From DATCZB01 sp035513215 (GTDB taxonomy: Bacteria > Pseudomonadota > Gammaproteobacteria > Steroidobacterales > Rariloculaceae): a stretch of DNA of 32,840 bases. The position numbers and the translations under genes were made by a program. Below the pieces are notes generated by a model that saw only the letters and a program-made list of their open reading frames with translations, made no database searches and was not told the origin of the DNA. Below, piece after piece: positions 8,354-15,531 of this stretch; the stretch's first letter is position 1; each line of letters opens with the position of its first letter. The stretch covers positions 1 through 32,840 of the forward strand of contig DATKCK010000053.1 of assembly GCA_035513215.1 (NCBI GenBank). The letters are read 5' to 3'.

Positions 8354-8389
8354 GCCGAAGCGTCCCGCGAATCGACCCGTCCGGCAGTT

Positions 8390-9190
8390 CTAGAGCCTTA
8401 GCATCGTCGCGATCTCGGCCCGTGCTCGCTCGCCGTTCGCTCGCATCTCTGCCGCGAGCTCTTCAGGCATCCAGCGGTCGAAGGCCCGCGCGAAACTCGG
8501 CCTCGCGCGCACGCGTTGGAACCAGTCGTCGACTCGCTGAAGCCTCGCATCGCGCCACAGAAAATCTATCCCGAGGACACCCAGGCGAAAAAGATAGGGT
8601 GTCATGGCGATGTCGGCCAGGGAAAATTCGTCACCGATGAGCCAATCGCGATATGCGAGCTCGCGCTCCATCTTTTCGATGTATCCGGCATAGATCTTGA
8701 GCTGCTCGGCGAATCCCGGCGCCTGCAATCCCTGCTGGATCCACTGCCACTTGCGCTCGCGCGCCGTTCTGCCTTCGGTGCCGCCGGCGGCGAGAAAGTC
8801 CTCGAAGCTGCCCGCGCCTTGCCTCCGTATCGTGTGCCGATGCGAAACGACGTAGGTCACGGCCGAACAAGCCGGGTGCAGCTCCTCGTCGACGGCCTTG
8901 GTCCAGACGCGAACGCGCGCGCGCGCGAGCGGATCGCGGGGCAGGATCGGCCGATCCGGGAACGCTTCGTCGAGATACTCGCAGATGACCGTCGACTCGG
9001 TGACTACCGCCCCGTCGTGCACAAGCGTCGGGACCACGGCCTTGGAATTGAGCGCGACGTAGTCGGGCGCGAACTGCTCGCCGCTCATGATGTCGACGTA
9101 ACGGCTTTCCCAGCCGAGCTGCTTTTCCTCGAGCGCGAAGCGGACCTTGGCCGCGCAGGTCGACGAACCGTGATGGTAAAGAGTCAGCAT
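8390..9190 (-). CDS. Glutathione S-transferase family protein
   Basis: A 266-residue GST. The thioredoxin-like N-terminal domain (residues 1-80) has LYHHGSSTCAAKVRFALEEK, where the SSTC segment (residues 9-12) provides the likely catalytic Ser/Cys, then the cis-proline motif VVPTL and the glutathione-contact TEST. The helical C-terminal domain contains DEFSLADIAMTPYLFRL, the conserved N-capping box. GSTs conjugate or reduce small molecules with glutathione; the substrate is not predictable. At 266 residues it is longer than most bacterial GSTs (about 200-230), with an insertion around residues 110-150. A GC dinucleotide run lies inside the gene near 8910-8930. Confidence 0.9.
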   Translation of the reverse strand: MLTLYHHGSSTCAAKVRFALEEKQLGWESRYVDIMSGEQFAPDYVALNSKAVVPTLVHDGAVVTESTVICEYLDEAFPDRPILPRDPLARARVRVWTKAVDEELHPACSAVTYVVSHRHTIRRQGAGSFEDFLAAGGTEGRTARERKWQWIQQGLQAPGFAEQLKIYAGYIEKMERELAYRDWLIGDEFSLADIAMTPYLFRLGVLGIDFLWRDARLQRVDDWFQRVRARPSFARAFDRWMPEELAAEMRANGERARAEIATMLRL

Positions 9191-9199
9191 CTACGCCCT

Positions 9200-9227
9200 G
9201 GGGTCTGACCCCAAGGGGTCTGACCCC
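9200..9227. repeat. Two tandem GGGGTCTGACCCC palindromes
   Basis: The 13-base near-perfect palindrome GGGGTCTGACCCC occurs at 9200-9212 and again at 9215-9227, between the 3' end of the PQQ dehydrogenase gene and the start of the GST gene. Two partial TGACCC/GACCC copies continue toward 9240. The same core recurs at 28785-28874, so it is a dispersed repeat family, REP-like in look. Confidence 0.85.
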
Positions 9228-9243
9228 TCTTCGCTGACCCTCT

Positions 9244-11031
9244 TCACTCCGGCAATGCGAACACGGTGATCGCGTTACCCTTGTCCTCGGGCAGCTCGAA
9301 GCCGCCCCACTGCGCCATCGTGCGCGGACCGAGCGCGGCATTGCCGTTGACGACGGCGACATATTGCCTGCCGTCGACGGCATAGGTGATCGTGCTCGTG
9401 ATGATCGTCGAGCCTAGCGGCTCGGAGCGCCAGAGCTTCTCGCCGGTGGCCGCGTCGAAGGCGTGGAAGACCTGCATGATGTCGCCCCAAAACAGCAGTC
9501 CCCCGGCCGTCGTCAGCATCGCGCCGTTCCCGCCGACGCGCCCTTCGTAGATCCGATCGATTTCGCCCGTCGTCATGTCGATCTTCGCGATGCCGGCGAA
9601 CTTCTCGGGATCGGCGCCGGGACGCCGCGCGCCCGTGCGGCGCTCGCGCCCGCCGTCGGGCGTCGAGCGCGTCATGCTGAGGCAGTAGTCGAAATACGGA
9701 ATGTAAAGCGAGTTGAGCTCGGGATGATAGGCCGTCGGCCAGTAGTTGCGCGTGTTCCAGAAACAGATCGTCCGGTTGGCGCCGGGCTCCGTCAGAACCG
9801 AATCCCAGTTGATCTTCGTCGCGCCGGTTTCGACATCAATGTCGGACAGAATGAAATGCGGTGTGTCGTAGGGAAACGGCATCGCCCAGATGAACTCCCC
9901 CGTGTCGCGATCGTTGACCCAGATGCCGCCGCCCTCGCCCGACGTCACGACGACGTCCCGGGCCTCGCCTCGGTCGATGTCGGGATTGATCCATTTGACG
10001 GCAGCGGGATCGGGATCGATGACGGTCCTAAGCAGCATCTTCTCGTGGTTGATGTCCATGTCCCAGTCGTCGCCGGGCAGGTGCTGATAGTACCAGACGA
10101 GCTCGCCGGTATCGGCGTCGAGCGCGACTGTGGAGTTGCTGTAAAGATCCGCCGGCGCATGATCCGGAATCGCGCGCGGATCGCCGCCGTGGCGATCGGC
10201 GCGGGTATTCGGCATCGGATTCGAAATGCCCCAGTAGACGAGATTGCGCTCGGGATCGTAGGTACCCGCAAGACCCCAGGTCGACGCCCGCCGCTCGCTC
10301 GGCGGCGTGCCGGCCCAGGATTCGTCGCCGGGCTCGCCGGCGTCCGGCGCCGTGTAGAAGCGCCAAGCTTCCTCGCCGGTCTCGGCGTCGTGCGCCGCGA
10401 TATAGCAGTTCTCGCGGCGAGTGTTGCAGGTACGACCCGAGATGACCTTGCCGTTAGCGACGAAGGTCCCGGCCGTGTGGTTCTCCGGGGTCACCGGCGT
10501 CTGCCAGCGGACGGCGCCCGTCGCGGCATCGAGCGCGATGACCGGCTCGGGCGTGTCTCCGGAGGCCGGCGCCGAGAAGTAAATCATGTCGCCGTAGATC
10601 GCGATCGTCTTGACGCGAGTCGCCAGCGGCTCTTCGGGGTGGTAATGCCAGAGCGTCTCGCCCGTCGTCGCATCGATCGCCATGACGCCGCCGCCTTCTC
10701 CGTCGCCCGGGGGCACGGTCAGATACATGACGCCGTCATAGACGATCGGAATGATCTCGATGACGCCGGCCGGCAGCGGCTTCGTCCAGGCGATGGCAAG
10801 ATCGGCAACGTTGTCGCGATCGATCTGATCGAGCGGGCTGAATCGCTGCGCGTCGTAGGTGCGACTGTACATGAGCCAGTCGGCCGGGTCCGGATTGCGG
10901 AGCATCGCTTCCGTCACGGGGACGAAATCCTCGATCGTCTGGCTCACGGCCGGCGCGGTCTCGAGCGCGCCCGCTGCGATTGCCAGCGTGATTCCGGTAA
11001 TCGGCTTTCCGTAGTGTTGACGGCGATCCAT
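9244..11031 (-). CDS. PQQ-dependent dehydrogenase (quinoprotein beta-propeller)
   Basis: A 595-residue periplasmic quinoprotein. The N terminus carries a signal peptide (about residues 1-31, ending PAVSQ). The rest is an eight-bladed propeller of the methanol/ethanol dehydrogenase type, with repeated tryptophan-docking motifs of the form AxDxxTGExxW (AIDATTGETLWHY, ALDAATGAVRWQT, AHDAETGEEAWRF, ALDADTGELVWYY, AFDAATGEKLWRS). The motif LPGDDWDMD matches the region that supplies the catalytic Asp. The adjacent Cys-Cys disulfide typical of classical alcohol dehydrogenases is not present, and no cytochrome c domain is fused. No cytochrome, PQQ synthesis or xoxJ-like gene is nearby, so the electron acceptor and substrate are unknown. 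A purine-rich ribosome binding site precedes the ATG. Confidence 0.9.
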   Translation of the reverse strand: MDRRQHYGKPITGITLAIAAGALETAPAVSQTIEDFVPVTEAMLRNPDPADWLMYSRTYDAQRFSPLDQIDRDNVADLAIAWTKPLPAGVIEIIPIVYDGVMYLTVPPGDGEGGGVMAIDATTGETLWHYHPEEPLATRVKTIAIYGDMIYFSAPASGDTPEPVIALDAATGAVRWQTPVTPENHTAGTFVANGKVISGRTCNTRRENCYIAAHDAETGEEAWRFYTAPDAGEPGDESWAGTPPSERRASTWGLAGTYDPERNLVYWGISNPMPNTRADRHGGDPRAIPDHAPADLYSNSTVALDADTGELVWYYQHLPGDDWDMDINHEKMLLRTVIDPDPAAVKWINPDIDRGEARDVVVTSGEGGGIWVNDRDTGEFIWAMPFPYDTPHFILSDIDVETGATKINWDSVLTEPGANRTICFWNTRNYWPTAYHPELNSLYIPYFDYCLSMTRSTPDGGRERRTGARRPGADPEKFAGIAKIDMTTGEIDRIYEGRVGGNGAMLTTAGGLLFWGDIMQVFHAFDAATGEKLWRSEPLGSTIITSTITYAVDGRQYVAVVNGNAALGPRTMAQWGGFELPEDKGNAITVFALPE

Positions 11032-11049
11032 CGACTCCCCCTCGAGCAG

Positions 11050-11140
11050 CCCTCCACGGAGGGATTCTGCACAGTTTTGGTGCCAAACCCTCCACGGAGG
11101 GATTCTGCACCGCTTCGGTGCGCGATCCCTCAGCGGAGGG
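11050..11140. repeat. Palindromic repeat cluster upstream of the PQQ dehydrogenase gene
   Basis: A 23-base direct repeat starting CCCTCCACGGAGGG and ending ATTCTGCAC occurs at 11050-11072 and 11088-11110. Each copy holds a small hairpin (CCCTCC/GGAGGG). A related third hairpin, CCCTCAGCGGAGGG, is at 11127-11140. Between them lie further hairpins such as GCACCGCTTCGGTGC (11107-11121). The cluster occupies about half of the 196-base gap between the dehydrogenase start (11031) and the next gene; the remainder (11141-11227) shows no recognisable feature. Confidence 0.85.
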
Positions 11141-11227
11141 CCGATGACTCAAGGATCGGCGCTATCGCTCGTCTCGTCAATTGCGCGCGTTCCATCAACT
11201 CGACGACCGGGGTGCGCTTGTCCCGAA

Positions 11228-11944
11228 TCAACTTCCCTCTGCAACGGACTGCGTCGTCGCTTCCGCGCCGCGACGCAGATACGTTACGAATTGAGGCAGT
11301 CCACTCGGTCCCCTCAGAGATAGGAGCGCCACGGTTTCGAGCTCCAGCGCCGCCGCACCGACAAAAACCGGGTGGCCATCAGCCGTCATCACCGTGAGCT
11401 CAGGCTGCGCGGGAGGCGGCTGTGCCGGAAGCGTTATCCGGACCATGCAATGTATCGTTCGGCAGTTGACTTCGATCAGGCTGGCCGAAAGACCGGGCAA
11501 CTGCGATATCTCGCTCAGGATTCGCGACTCCGTTTCGGCGGCCCACCGAGCGTCTCTGGCCTCGGAGTCGATCAACTGATCGAGCTGATCCCGCAAGCCG
11601 GTTCCCGGAGCGCGCAGCTCGTCGGGGGCCGGCAGTGGCAGCGGCGGCGGCAACGTTCGTGGTGCCGGCGAATCGGCTCGGAGCGACTCGCGCGGGTCGA
11701 ACGCTTCGTCGGCAGCAGGCCGCTCCGTATCCGCCTCGGCCGACACTTCGGCGCCGGCCTCCAGGTCCCCGGGGCTGTCGACCGTGGTGTCCGCGCTTGC
11801 ATCCACGCTGAAATCGGCCGGTCGCGCGGCATCTTCGACGTCCCCGACACCGGGGAACGACACGTCCTGGCTGCCCCGATCAAGCAGCAGCAGACCCAGG
11901 ACAGCGAGGCCGAGAATCGAGATGCTCATGATCGCGATCTTCAT
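11228..11944 (-). CDS. Membrane-anchored hypothetical protein with acidic/proline linker
   Basis: No named family recognised. The 238-residue product starts with a single N-terminal transmembrane helix (about residues 3-22). It is followed by a long low-complexity acidic stretch (about 25-85, rich in Asp, Glu, Ala, Ser) and a proline-rich segment (PRTLPPPLPLPAPDEL), which together look like a spacer across the periplasm. A folded domain of about 120 residues follows, containing LIEVNCRTIHCMVRI with two cysteines that could form a disulfide. This anchor-spacer-domain layout suggests an envelope protein facing the periplasm. A GAGGAAGAG ribosome binding site supports the ATG at 11944. Confidence 0.7.
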   Translation of the reverse strand: MKIAIMSISILGLAVLGLLLLDRGSQDVSFPGVGDVEDAARPADFSVDASADTTVDSPGDLEAGAEVSAEADTERPAADEAFDPRESLRADSPAPRTLPPPLPLPAPDELRAPGTGLRDQLDQLIDSEARDARWAAETESRILSEISQLPGLSASLIEVNCRTIHCMVRITLPAQPPPAQPELTVMTADGHPVFVGAAALELETVALLSLRGPSGLPQFVTYLRRGAEATTQSVAEGS

Positions 11945-11998
11945 GTTGCTCTTCCTCGAAGCAAACGGCTATAAGTCCGCACCGAAATCATCCTTCTA

Positions 11999-12196
11999 TC
12001 AGCCTAGCAAGCGTCGCCAGATGCGAATCTCGGCCGTGCGCGCCACGAAGAACGGCGCATCGAACGCCGAGACGTCGACCTCGTAACCGATACGGCGCAG
12101 GCGATCGGCGGCCATGCGCGGCATGGTTGCCGGCAGCACGCCCATGCCCGTCGCGGCGAGGGCGCTGCCGAGCAAGCGTCTGCGAGTCGTTCCCAT
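11999..12196 (-). CDS. Small protein with twin-arginine-like signal
   Basis: A 65-codon frame starting at the ATG at 12196. It begins MGTTRRRLLGSALAATG, which resembles a Tat signal (basic RRR followed by LL and a hydrophobic core), and leaves only about 37 residues after a plausible cleavage site near MPRMA. The remainder (ADRLRRIGYEVDVSAF and beyond) matches nothing I know. It may be a genuine small exported protein or the remnant of a longer Tat substrate. A longer frame starting at 12274 would overlap the promoter of the divergent gene and is less likely. It lies 54 bases before the anchored hypothetical gene in the same direction. Confidence 0.45.
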   Translation of the reverse strand: MGTTRRRLLGSALAATGMGVLPATMPRMAADRLRRIGYEVDVSAFDAPFFVARTAEIRIWRRLLG

Positions 12197-12252
12197 GCCG
12201 CTTACCCTACCACCGGGCGAGGCGGCAATGAACTGCTGAAACGGCCCGGTGC

Positions 12253-12258
12253 TATGAT
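12253..12258 (+). promoter_or_regulatory. Candidate -10 box for the outer-membrane barrel gene
   Basis: TATGAT matches the sigma-70 -10 consensus at five of six positions and sits 34 bases before the start codon at 12293. No good -35 hexamer is at the usual spacing, so this is tentative. Confidence 0.35.
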
Positions 12259-12292
12259 CGCGTGCCTTCGACACGCGGAGCCCGAAATCAGC

Positions 12293-12928
12293 ATGAACGC
12301 GATAGCGTCCCGAACCATGGCCGGCCCGGCGCTGCTGCTGCTCGGCGCGATCGCCATCGTTCCCGTTCAGGCTCGCGCCCAGGACTGGATCCTAGGGGGC
12401 GCCGTCGGCTCCGCGAAGCAGCAGGATTACGCTGTCGCCGGCTCGATTGCGACGCGCGAAGACACCGACACGGCGTTTCGGTTATTCGGCGGATATCTGG
12501 TCAGCCCGATGCAGGGCGTCGTCGTTTCCTATGTCGATCTAGACACGCCGCACTACGAAGGCCCCGCCTTCGGCGGGTTCGCCGATTCGCTCGACGGCTA
12601 TGGCGTCGACTTGTCCTACCTCGCAGGCTGGGCGCCCGGCGAGCAGCAGCGCGTTTCGTTGTTCGGGACCGTCGGGATCTTTCACTGGAACCAGGACGTC
12701 ACCCTGACCGATGCCTCGGGCAGGTTGGAATACGGCGACGACGGCACGAGCTTCAGCGCCGGCTTTGGCGCGGACATTAACTTGAGCGCCGACGGCACGA
12801 ACGCCTGGGGCATCCACGTCGCATACCAGCTATTCAAGAACGTGGGCGAGGCCGAAAACTCAGGCCACGAATACGATCGCGAGCTGCTTTCGGTCGGTAT
12901 CGACTACCGTTTCGGACGGCGGGAGTGA
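12293..12928 (+). CDS. Outer-membrane beta-barrel protein (OmpA/OmpW-like size)
   Basis: A 211-residue exported protein. A signal peptide covers about residues 1-29 (ends QARA-QDW). The mature chain alternates polar and hydrophobic residues in short strands with many glycines and aromatics (RLFGGYLVSP, VVVSYVDL, GVDLSYLAGW, VSLFGTVGIFHWN, FSAGFGADINL, WGIHVAYQLFKN) and ends LLSVGIDYRFGRRE, close to the usual C-terminal barrel signal of a strand with YxF. This fits an eight-stranded barrel of the outer-membrane-protein-beta-barrel superfamily. The role is unknown. An in-frame ATG at 12254 lies inside the likely promoter, so the ATG at 12293 is preferred. Confidence 0.8.
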   Translation: MNAIASRTMAGPALLLLGAIAIVPVQARAQDWILGGAVGSAKQQDYAVAGSIATREDTDTAFRLFGGYLVSPMQGVVVSYVDLDTPHYEGPAFGGFADSLDGYGVDLSYLAGWAPGEQQRVSLFGTVGIFHWNQDVTLTDASGRLEYGDDGTSFSAGFGADINLSADGTNAWGIHVAYQLFKNVGEAENSGHEYDRELLSVGIDYRFGRRE

Positions 12929-12940
12929 GTGGAAGCCCGA

Positions 12941-12961
12941 CTGACGGCTGACGGCTGACGG
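12941..12961. repeat. Three tandem copies of CTGACGG
   Basis: The 7-mer CTGACGG is repeated three times without gaps between the convergent barrel gene and the DUF934 gene. It is a short non-coding tandem repeat. Confidence 0.85.
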
Positions 12962-12984
12962 CTTCGGCGCGTCGACCGGCCGCC

Positions 12985-13485
12985 TCAGCCCCGGTTTGAA
13001 TGACGCAACTGCAGCGCCGTTCGGCGCCCGTCGCCGGTCGGCTGATACCAGACCGAGTACTCCGCTTTCGCGATCTCGAACTGACCGAGCGGATCCTCGC
13101 TCTCGAGCTCGAAGGCGTCGAAGCCCGTGCGCAGCATGAAATGAACCTGCTCCATCAGCACGTCGCCGACGGCTCGGATCTCGCCGTCGAATCCGTAGCG
13201 CTCGCGCAGTATCCGCGCGTAGGAATAGGCGCGCCCGTCGCGAAACTTCGGGAACTCGAGCGCGACGAGCGAGAGCCGGCCGATGTCGTCGGCGATGAGC
13301 TCGGGCGATTCGTCGCTCTTCAGGCGCACGCCGAGCGGATCGGCACGCTTAAGCAGCGCCTCGCGATCGCTTTGCCAGCGTGCGAGCGACACGAGCACGG
13401 CTCCGGTCGGCGGCAGCGACTCGTCATCGGCCGGCGCCGCGTAAGGATCGTCGGCGAGCTCGCCGTGTCTGATCAGCGCCTTCAC
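12985..13485 (-). CDS. DUF934 protein, sulfite reduction accessory
   Basis: A 166-residue DUF934 protein. The family motifs are visible: VLVSLARWQ, GVRLKSDESPELIADDIGRLSLVALEFPKFRDGRAYSYARILRER (quoted in part), GDVLMEQVHFMLRTGFDAFEL. DUF934 genes habitually follow assimilatory sulfite reductase genes and are annotated as probable oxidoreductases of sulfite reduction; they lack obvious cofactor motifs and may be an electron-transfer or assembly partner. The start is GTG, overlapping the TGA stop of the reductase gene (GTGA), so translation is coupled. Confidence 0.9.
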   Translation of the reverse strand: MKALIRHGELADDPYAAPADDESLPPTGAVLVSLARWQSDREALLKRADPLGVRLKSDESPELIADDIGRLSLVALEFPKFRDGRAYSYARILRERYGFDGEIRAVGDVLMEQVHFMLRTGFDAFELESEDPLGQFEIAKAEYSVWYQPTGDGRRTALQLRHSNRG

Positions 13486-15155
13486 GCGACTGCCTTGCGC
13501 TCGTCGCCGCCGTAGACGACCTCCTTGAATGGCTCGATACCGACGCGGCGGTAGGTGTCGAGGAAGCGCTCGCCGTCCGTTCTGAGCGACTTGTAGCGCC
13601 CGACGATCGCGGCGATGGCCTCGGGCACCTCGTCCTGCGGCAGCCCGGGCCCGAGCCGGTCGCCGAGCGAGGCGTGCTGATCCGACGAGCCGCCGAGCGT
13701 GAGCTGGAAGAACTCCTCGCCGCGCTTGTCGACGCCGAGGATTCCGATGTGGCCGACATGATGATGACCGCAGGCGTTCATGCAGCCCGAGATATTGATC
13801 TTGAGCTCACCGACGTCGGCCAGCTCGTCGACGTCGACGAAACGGCGGCTGATGTCGTCGGCGATCGGAATCGAGCGCGCATTCGCGAGAGCGCAGTAAT
13901 CGAGGCCCGGGCAGCAGATCATATCGCTGATCGAGTCGAGCACGGGCCGCGCGAGACCGAGCGCGTCGAGTGCCTGCCAGAGCTCGAAGAGATCCTGCTG
14001 CCTGACATCGACGAAGGCGAGATTCTGGCGATGATTGATACGGATCTCGCCGAAGGTATAGCGGTCGGCGAGATCCGCGACGGCATCCATCGTATCGGCA
14101 TCGATGTCGCCCGGCGGCTTGCCGAGGACCTTGAGCGGCACGTTGACGATGACGTATCCCGGCACCTTGTGCTCGGCCGTATTGATCCTGATCCAGCGAT
14201 CGAAGGCGCGATGAGCGGCACGCTTCTCGGCCAGCGAGTCGGTCTCGTCCTCGAGCGTCTCGTACCGAGGCGGCGCAAAGTAGCGCTCGATGCGCTCGAT
14301 CTCCTCGTCGGGAACCGCGAGCGGCCCGTCCTTGACGCGCTGCCATTCGGCCTCGACGAGCTCGCGGTATTTCTCGATCCCCATCTGATTGACGATGATC
14401 TTGATTCTGGCCTTGTGAATGTTGTCGCGCCGGCCGTGGATGTTGTAGACGCGCAGGATTGCCTCGACGTAGGACAGGATGTGCTCGGGCTCGATCCAGG
14501 CGCGAATCGTGTGGCCGATATAGGGCGTTCGGCCGAGGCCGCCGCCGACGAGAACCTCGAACCCGATCTCTCCGGCATCATTCTCGTGCATGCGCAGCCC
14601 GATGTCGTGCACGGCGACGGCGGCGCGATCGTTCGGCGATCCGGTCACGGCGATCTTGAACTTGCGCGGAAGGTACGAGAACTCCGGATGCAGGACCGAG
14701 TACTGTCGCAGCAGCTCGCAGAACTTCCGCGGATCGACGAGCTCGTCTTTCGCGCGCCCGGCGTACTGGTCCGACGTGATGTTGCGCACGCAGTTGCCCG
14801 ACGACTGGATGGCCGTGACCTCGACGTCGGCCAGATCTCGGAGGATTTGCGGCGCATCCTCGAGCTTGATCCAGTTGTACTGAATGTTCTGCCGTGTCGT
14901 GAAATGGCCGAAACCGCGATCGTATTTCCGCGCGATATCGGCGAACCGGCGCATCTGTCCCGACGACAGCGTGCCGTAGGGCACGTTGACCCTGAGCATG
15001 TAGGCGTGTAGCTGAAGGTAGAGACCGTTCATCAACCGCAGCGGCTTGAACTGGTCTTCGGTCAGCTCGCCGTTCAGGCGTCTTTTCACCTGACGATCGA
15101 ACTGTTCGACACGCTCGGCAACGAGCTTGTGGTCGAATTCGTCGTAGCGATACAT
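13482..15155 (-). CDS. cysI: Nitrite/sulfite reductase, siroheme [4Fe-4S] hemoprotein
   Basis: A 557-residue siroheme-dependent reductase, which reduces sulfite to sulfide with six electrons. The chain has the two-fold repeated ferredoxin-like and siroheme half-domains: LRVNVPYG, GFGHFTTRQNIQYNW and SSGNCVRNI in the first half; FGEIRINHRQNLAFVDV in the second. The cluster ligands are C415 and C421 (CPGLDYC) and C458 and C462 (SGCMNACGHHHVGHIG). Assignment to sulfite rather than nitrite reduction rests on its neighbours: DUF2849 upstream (27 bases) and DUF934 overlapping downstream. No flavoprotein subunit CysJ is seen, so the donor is probably ferredoxin or an unlinked partner. Confidence 0.93.
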   Translation of the reverse strand: MYRYDEFDHKLVAERVEQFDRQVKRRLNGELTEDQFKPLRLMNGLYLQLHAYMLRVNVPYGTLSSGQMRRFADIARKYDRGFGHFTTRQNIQYNWIKLEDAPQILRDLADVEVTAIQSSGNCVRNITSDQYAGRAKDELVDPRKFCELLRQYSVLHPEFSYLPRKFKIAVTGSPNDRAAVAVHDIGLRMHENDAGEIGFEVLVGGGLGRTPYIGHTIRAWIEPEHILSYVEAILRVYNIHGRRDNIHKARIKIIVNQMGIEKYRELVEAEWQRVKDGPLAVPDEEIERIERYFAPPRYETLEDETDSLAEKRAAHRAFDRWIRINTAEHKVPGYVIVNVPLKVLGKPPGDIDADTMDAVADLADRYTFGEIRINHRQNLAFVDVRQQDLFELWQALDALGLARPVLDSISDMICCPGLDYCALANARSIPIADDISRRFVDVDELADVGELKINISGCMNACGHHHVGHIGILGVDKRGEEFFQLTLGGSSDQHASLGDRLGPGLPQDEVPEAIAAIVGRYKSLRTDGERFLDTYRRVGIEPFKEVVYGGDERKAVA

Positions 15156-15182
15156 TCCCTGAAGCGCCCTCCGCTACGCCTG

Positions 15183-15443
15183 TCAAATCGTCGGGCCGAA
15201 AGCCCGAATGGCCTCGCGAATCGCCGTCGGCCTCGGCGAGCCGCCGTCGAGCGCCACGTCGATCAGATTCGGATCGACGACGACGCAGCGATCCTCGTCG
15301 GCCCTGGCCGCCTCGATCAGGCCGTCTTGCTCGGCCTCGTCGGTAATCACGAGGCCATCGGCGATATCGACGGTCCAGCCGCCGTCTCCCTTGTAGAATA
15401 CGACGAGCCCGTCGGTCAGCCGGTTGGCGATGATCATTCGCAT
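15183..15443 (-). CDS. DUF2849 protein, sulfite reductase operon
   Basis: An 86-residue protein of the DUF2849 family: MRMIIANRLTDGLVVFY near the start, then VDIADGLVITDEAEQDGLIEAA and VVDPNLIDVAL. In alphaproteobacteria especially, this small gene lies directly before the sulfite reductase gene, as here; its biochemical role is unknown. It is the first gene of the three-gene operon. A second ATG two codons later is also possible as start. Confidence 0.85.
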   Translation of the reverse strand: MRMIIANRLTDGLVVFYKGDGGWTVDIADGLVITDEAEQDGLIEAARADEDRCVVVDPNLIDVALDGGSPRPTAIREAIRAFGPTI

Positions 15444-15509
15444 GAGCCGGCTATTTTACCCCGAAGCCTCAGGCCTGCCCTTAGAAGATTCGAGCAGAAC
15501 AATATGCCG

Positions 15510-15522
15510 GCCCCGCAGGGGC
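15510..15522 (-). terminator. Hairpin after the EAL-domain gene
   Basis: GCCCC-GCA-GGGGC forms a compact GC stem starting 9 bases past the stop codon of the minus-strand gene at 15532. On the minus strand it is followed by a moderately T-rich stretch (CATATTGTTCT). It could end the EAL gene transcript before the DUF2849 operon. Confidence 0.45.
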
Positions 15523-15531
15523 TTGCCGTCT

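Noticed and set aside
8905..8932. GC dinucleotide run as a Z-DNA or phase-variation site
   Set aside because: It is short, inside a conserved GST coding sequence, and in a GC-rich genome such runs are expected.
9463..11397. A 644-codon open frame on the plus strand
   Set aside because: It is antisense to the PQQ dehydrogenase with matching codon phase; its Arg/Val/Asp-rich composition is typical of shadow frames in GC-rich DNA.
13674..15011. A 445-codon open frame on the plus strand
   Set aside because: Antisense shadow of the sulfite reductase gene; no family motifs.
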